Assembly: GCF_000716715.1 (NCBI RefSeq)
Contig: NZ_JNYJ01000007.1
Location: 372,001 to 436,000 of the forward strand
Origin: Dactylosporangium aurantiacum
GTDB lineage: Bacteria > Actinomycetota > Actinomycetes > Mycobacteriales > Micromonosporaceae
DNA length: 64,000 bases
Direction: 5' to 3'
A model generated the notes under the pieces. That model was not told the origin of the DNA and searched no databases. It saw only the letters and a list, made by a program, of their open reading frames with translations. A program made the position numbers and the translations under genes. Below, in pieces: positions 62,448-64,000 of this stretch. Positions within the stretch are counted from its first letter, which is position 1; each line of letters opens with the position of its first letter.

Positions 62448-63661
62448 GACAGTTGGGCGGCGGCAGCGAGGACTTGTTCGGCACACCAAGCGGCTAGGTC
62501 TTCCAGGGATCCGGCCGGCTGGGCGTGGTCGCCTGATGTGACTGTGTCTGCAGCGGTGCCGGCGTAGCGGGCGGGCCGGAACCGGCTGGGCAGGGCGGCG
62601 ACGGTACGGGTGTGTTCGCGCACCAGACCGTCGACCGACGGGGCGAGGTACCCGCTGCCGTTGCGGGCGGCGATAGGGGTTTCGAAGGCTGTCTGCAGGC
62701 TGGCCGGCAGTTTGGCCGGGACGGCGAGGACCAGGGCCGGCAGGGTGTGGTAGGCGGTGGTGGCCTGCCGGCCGGTCGGCAGGGCGAGCATGAGCGCTTC
62801 GAAGAGGGCGGTGAGCCGGGCAGCGGCGTCCGGCCTGTCGATGCCTGCCCACGCGGCGGCCAGTTGCCGGACTGACAGGTTGGCGTGCCAGTAGTAGACG
62901 CCGCCGGTGAGTTCGTTGATGCCGAGGTGGCCGGCGCCCCGATCGACGTTGCGCAGGTCGTCTACCGCGGTGAAGTAGTCGACCTCGGAAACGGTGGCGT
63001 GGGTCGTGAACGCGTGGCTTCGCTGGATGGCAGCCTCGATGGCCAGGTCTGGGCGCTGGGCGAACATCCGTCCGAACCCGGCGATGGTCAGTGAGTCGGT
63101 GCGCTGTGACTGCACGAAGTCCTCGATGGCCAGCGCGGGTGGCTCTCCCGCCGTGATGCCGGCGAAAGCTTTGTGTGCGGCGGCTCGGATTTCTTTCTCG
63201 GCCAGCCAGATGAGGGTGGCCTTCGGCCCATCAACGGTTTCCTCGTCAGCGTCGGCGGTCTCGGTGTCACCGTCGGCGGCCGCTGGTTCGGTGGCGGCGC
63301 CTTTGCCGCGCCGTTTGGGTTGTTTCGGTTCCTTCTCGCGGTCCTTCGCGGTCAGTGATGTGATGGTTTTCGTGGCGGTGGCGCGCAGCGCAGCCGTCTG
63401 TTGTTCGGTGATCGTGTCGCCCGCTTCGGCGATGAGCTTCTCGACCAGTTCGGTGATCTTCTCGGCGACGAGCGCGGACCGGAAGGTTCTGTCGGCGTCG
63501 GATCCTGCTTCGAAGCTGTGCCGCTTCGGTCGGGTCATGGCCTGGGAGGAGATCCGGCTGCGGGTGGCCCCGCCGTAGTCGATCGATTTCGGGGATCCGG
63601 CGTCGTCGCGGTTGGGATTGGCGGCGGCGAAGCTGAACAGGATGTGCAGGTTCAGGTACAC
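62444..63661 (-). CDS. cas7e: Cascade backbone subunit Cas7e (CasC/Cse4)
   Basis: A 405-residue protein. I place the start at the GTG ending at 63,661 because the family begins close to YLNLHILFSFAAANPNRDDA, with TGGAG upstream; a GTG 14 codons earlier (63,703) is possible. GGATRSRISSQAMTRPKRHS is the conserved RNA-binding region. A charged, low-complexity insert at about residues 100-145 (PKQPKRRGKGAATEPAAADG) makes it longer than the E. coli protein. Cas7e forms the six-copy helical filament along the spacer RNA. Confidence 0.92.
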   Translation of the reverse strand: MYLNLHILFSFAAANPNRDDAGSPKSIDYGGATRSRISSQAMTRPKRHSFEAGSDADRTFRSALVAEKITELVEKLIAEAGDTITEQQTAALRATATKTITSLTAKDREKEPKQPKRRGKGAATEPAAADGDTETADADEETVDGPKATLIWLAEKEIRAAAHKAFAGITAGEPPALAIEDFVQSQRTDSLTIAGFGRMFAQRPDLAIEAAIQRSHAFTTHATVSEVDYFTAVDDLRNVDRGAGHLGINELTGGVYYWHANLSVRQLAAAWAGIDRPDAAARLTALFEALMLALPTGRQATTAYHTLPALVLAVPAKLPASLQTAFETPIAARNGSGYLAPSVDGLVREHTRTVAALPSRFRPARYAGTAADTVTSGDHAQPAGSLEDLAAWCAEQVLAAAAQLS

Positions 63662-63751
63662 GAGCGCTCCAGGGTTCGGCTGGCGGGCGGGATTCGCCCG
63701 CACTCGAGTGAGGAATGTGCGCGAAGGTGCGGTAGATCGGTCCGGTCCGGC

Positions 63752-64000
63752 TCAGCCGGGAACACGCGTGTGGAACTGCTCGAGCAGTCGGCGGCGGTTG
63801 CGGCGCCGACCGTCGACCGTCGGGAAGTCCCAGCTTCGGTAGAGGCGGTAGAGCTGGTGCCAGTCCAGCGTCAGCCGCTGCACAGCGCCGGCGTGCAGGA
63901 TGCCGGCCAGATGACGGTGGGCGACCGGCAGGTCCATGCGCTGCACTGCGAGGAGCCGTGCCGCGACGGTGGACGCTGACAGCACGTTCCGTTCGACCAG
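63752..64000 (-). CDS. cse2: Cascade small subunit Cse2 (CasB), C-terminal part
   Basis: The last 82 residues of a protein that continues beyond the right edge. VAARLLAVQRMDLPVAHRHL and GAVQRLTLDWHQLYRLYRSW are the typical C-terminal helices of Cse2, including the conserved DW-x2-LY-x-LY pattern. Two copies stabilise target DNA in Cascade. It precedes cas7e by 90 bp, or 48 bp if the longer cas7e start is used. cas8e and cas3 are expected further right. Confidence 0.88.
   Translation of the reverse strand: MVERNVLSASTVAARLLAVQRMDLPVAHRHLAGILHAGAVQRLTLDWHQLYRLYRSWDFPTVDGRRRNRRRLLEQFHTRVPG

Overview
The window is very GC-rich DNA with GTG/TTG starts, 4-nt ATGA/GTGA overlaps, an ECF41/SigJ sigma factor, an NgcE-type GlcNAc binding protein and a Micromonospora/Actinoplanes-like gene complement. 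I read it as the chromosome of a filamentous actinomycete, probably Micromonosporaceae; the family is an inference from gene content, not from a marker gene.

Positions 1-39,300 look like ordinary saprophyte core and accessory genome. They hold an N-acetylglucosamine cluster (binding protein cut by the left edge, SIS protein, RpiR regulator, divergent GlcNAc kinase), then an AlkZ-like winged-helix protein, a helicase-associated-domain protein, a lipoprotein esterase and an LPXTG surface protein. A copper cassette follows (copA, a His-rich secreted protein and copZ, divergent from csoR across two CsoR boxes). Next come twin secreted GH30 glycosidases with different C-terminal modules, SigJ with a flavin oxidoreductase, a FtsX-type ABC exporter beside a two-component system, and a MerR regulator with a clear operator. 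The block ends with a TerD-nuclease fusion, a membrane protein with a PemK-like tail, a large secreted nuclease and LtrA.

Positions 39,350-59,040 form an accessory island. It is bounded by two copies of a 99-bp direct repeat (about 91% identical) and is full of decayed genes: a frameshifted membrane protein, a serine-recombinase remnant, a frameshifted C5 cytosine methyltransferase, a vWA protein, and a GNAT piece joined to a kinase piece. Three intact operons stand out. (i) 42,041-46,951: four translationally coupled genes including a RecB/Cas4-like nuclease with an apparent Fe-S cysteine set and an SF1 helicase, with two proteins I cannot place. (ii) 47,649-51,838: a small protein plus a 1,240-residue P-loop/TPR protein of STAND type. 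(iii) 52,319-54,214: a small membrane protein, a sigma-70-like factor and a three-TM membrane protein. The content resembles a defence island; operon (i) is my best candidate for an undescribed system.

Positions 59,131-64,000 are a type I-E CRISPR-Cas locus. The array has 31 repeats and 30 spacers. It is followed on the minus strand by cas6e, cas5e, cas7e and the end of cse2, which runs off the right edge. Repeats decay toward the left end, so the array is read from the cas6e side. No cas1, cas2, cas3 or cas8e lies in the window.
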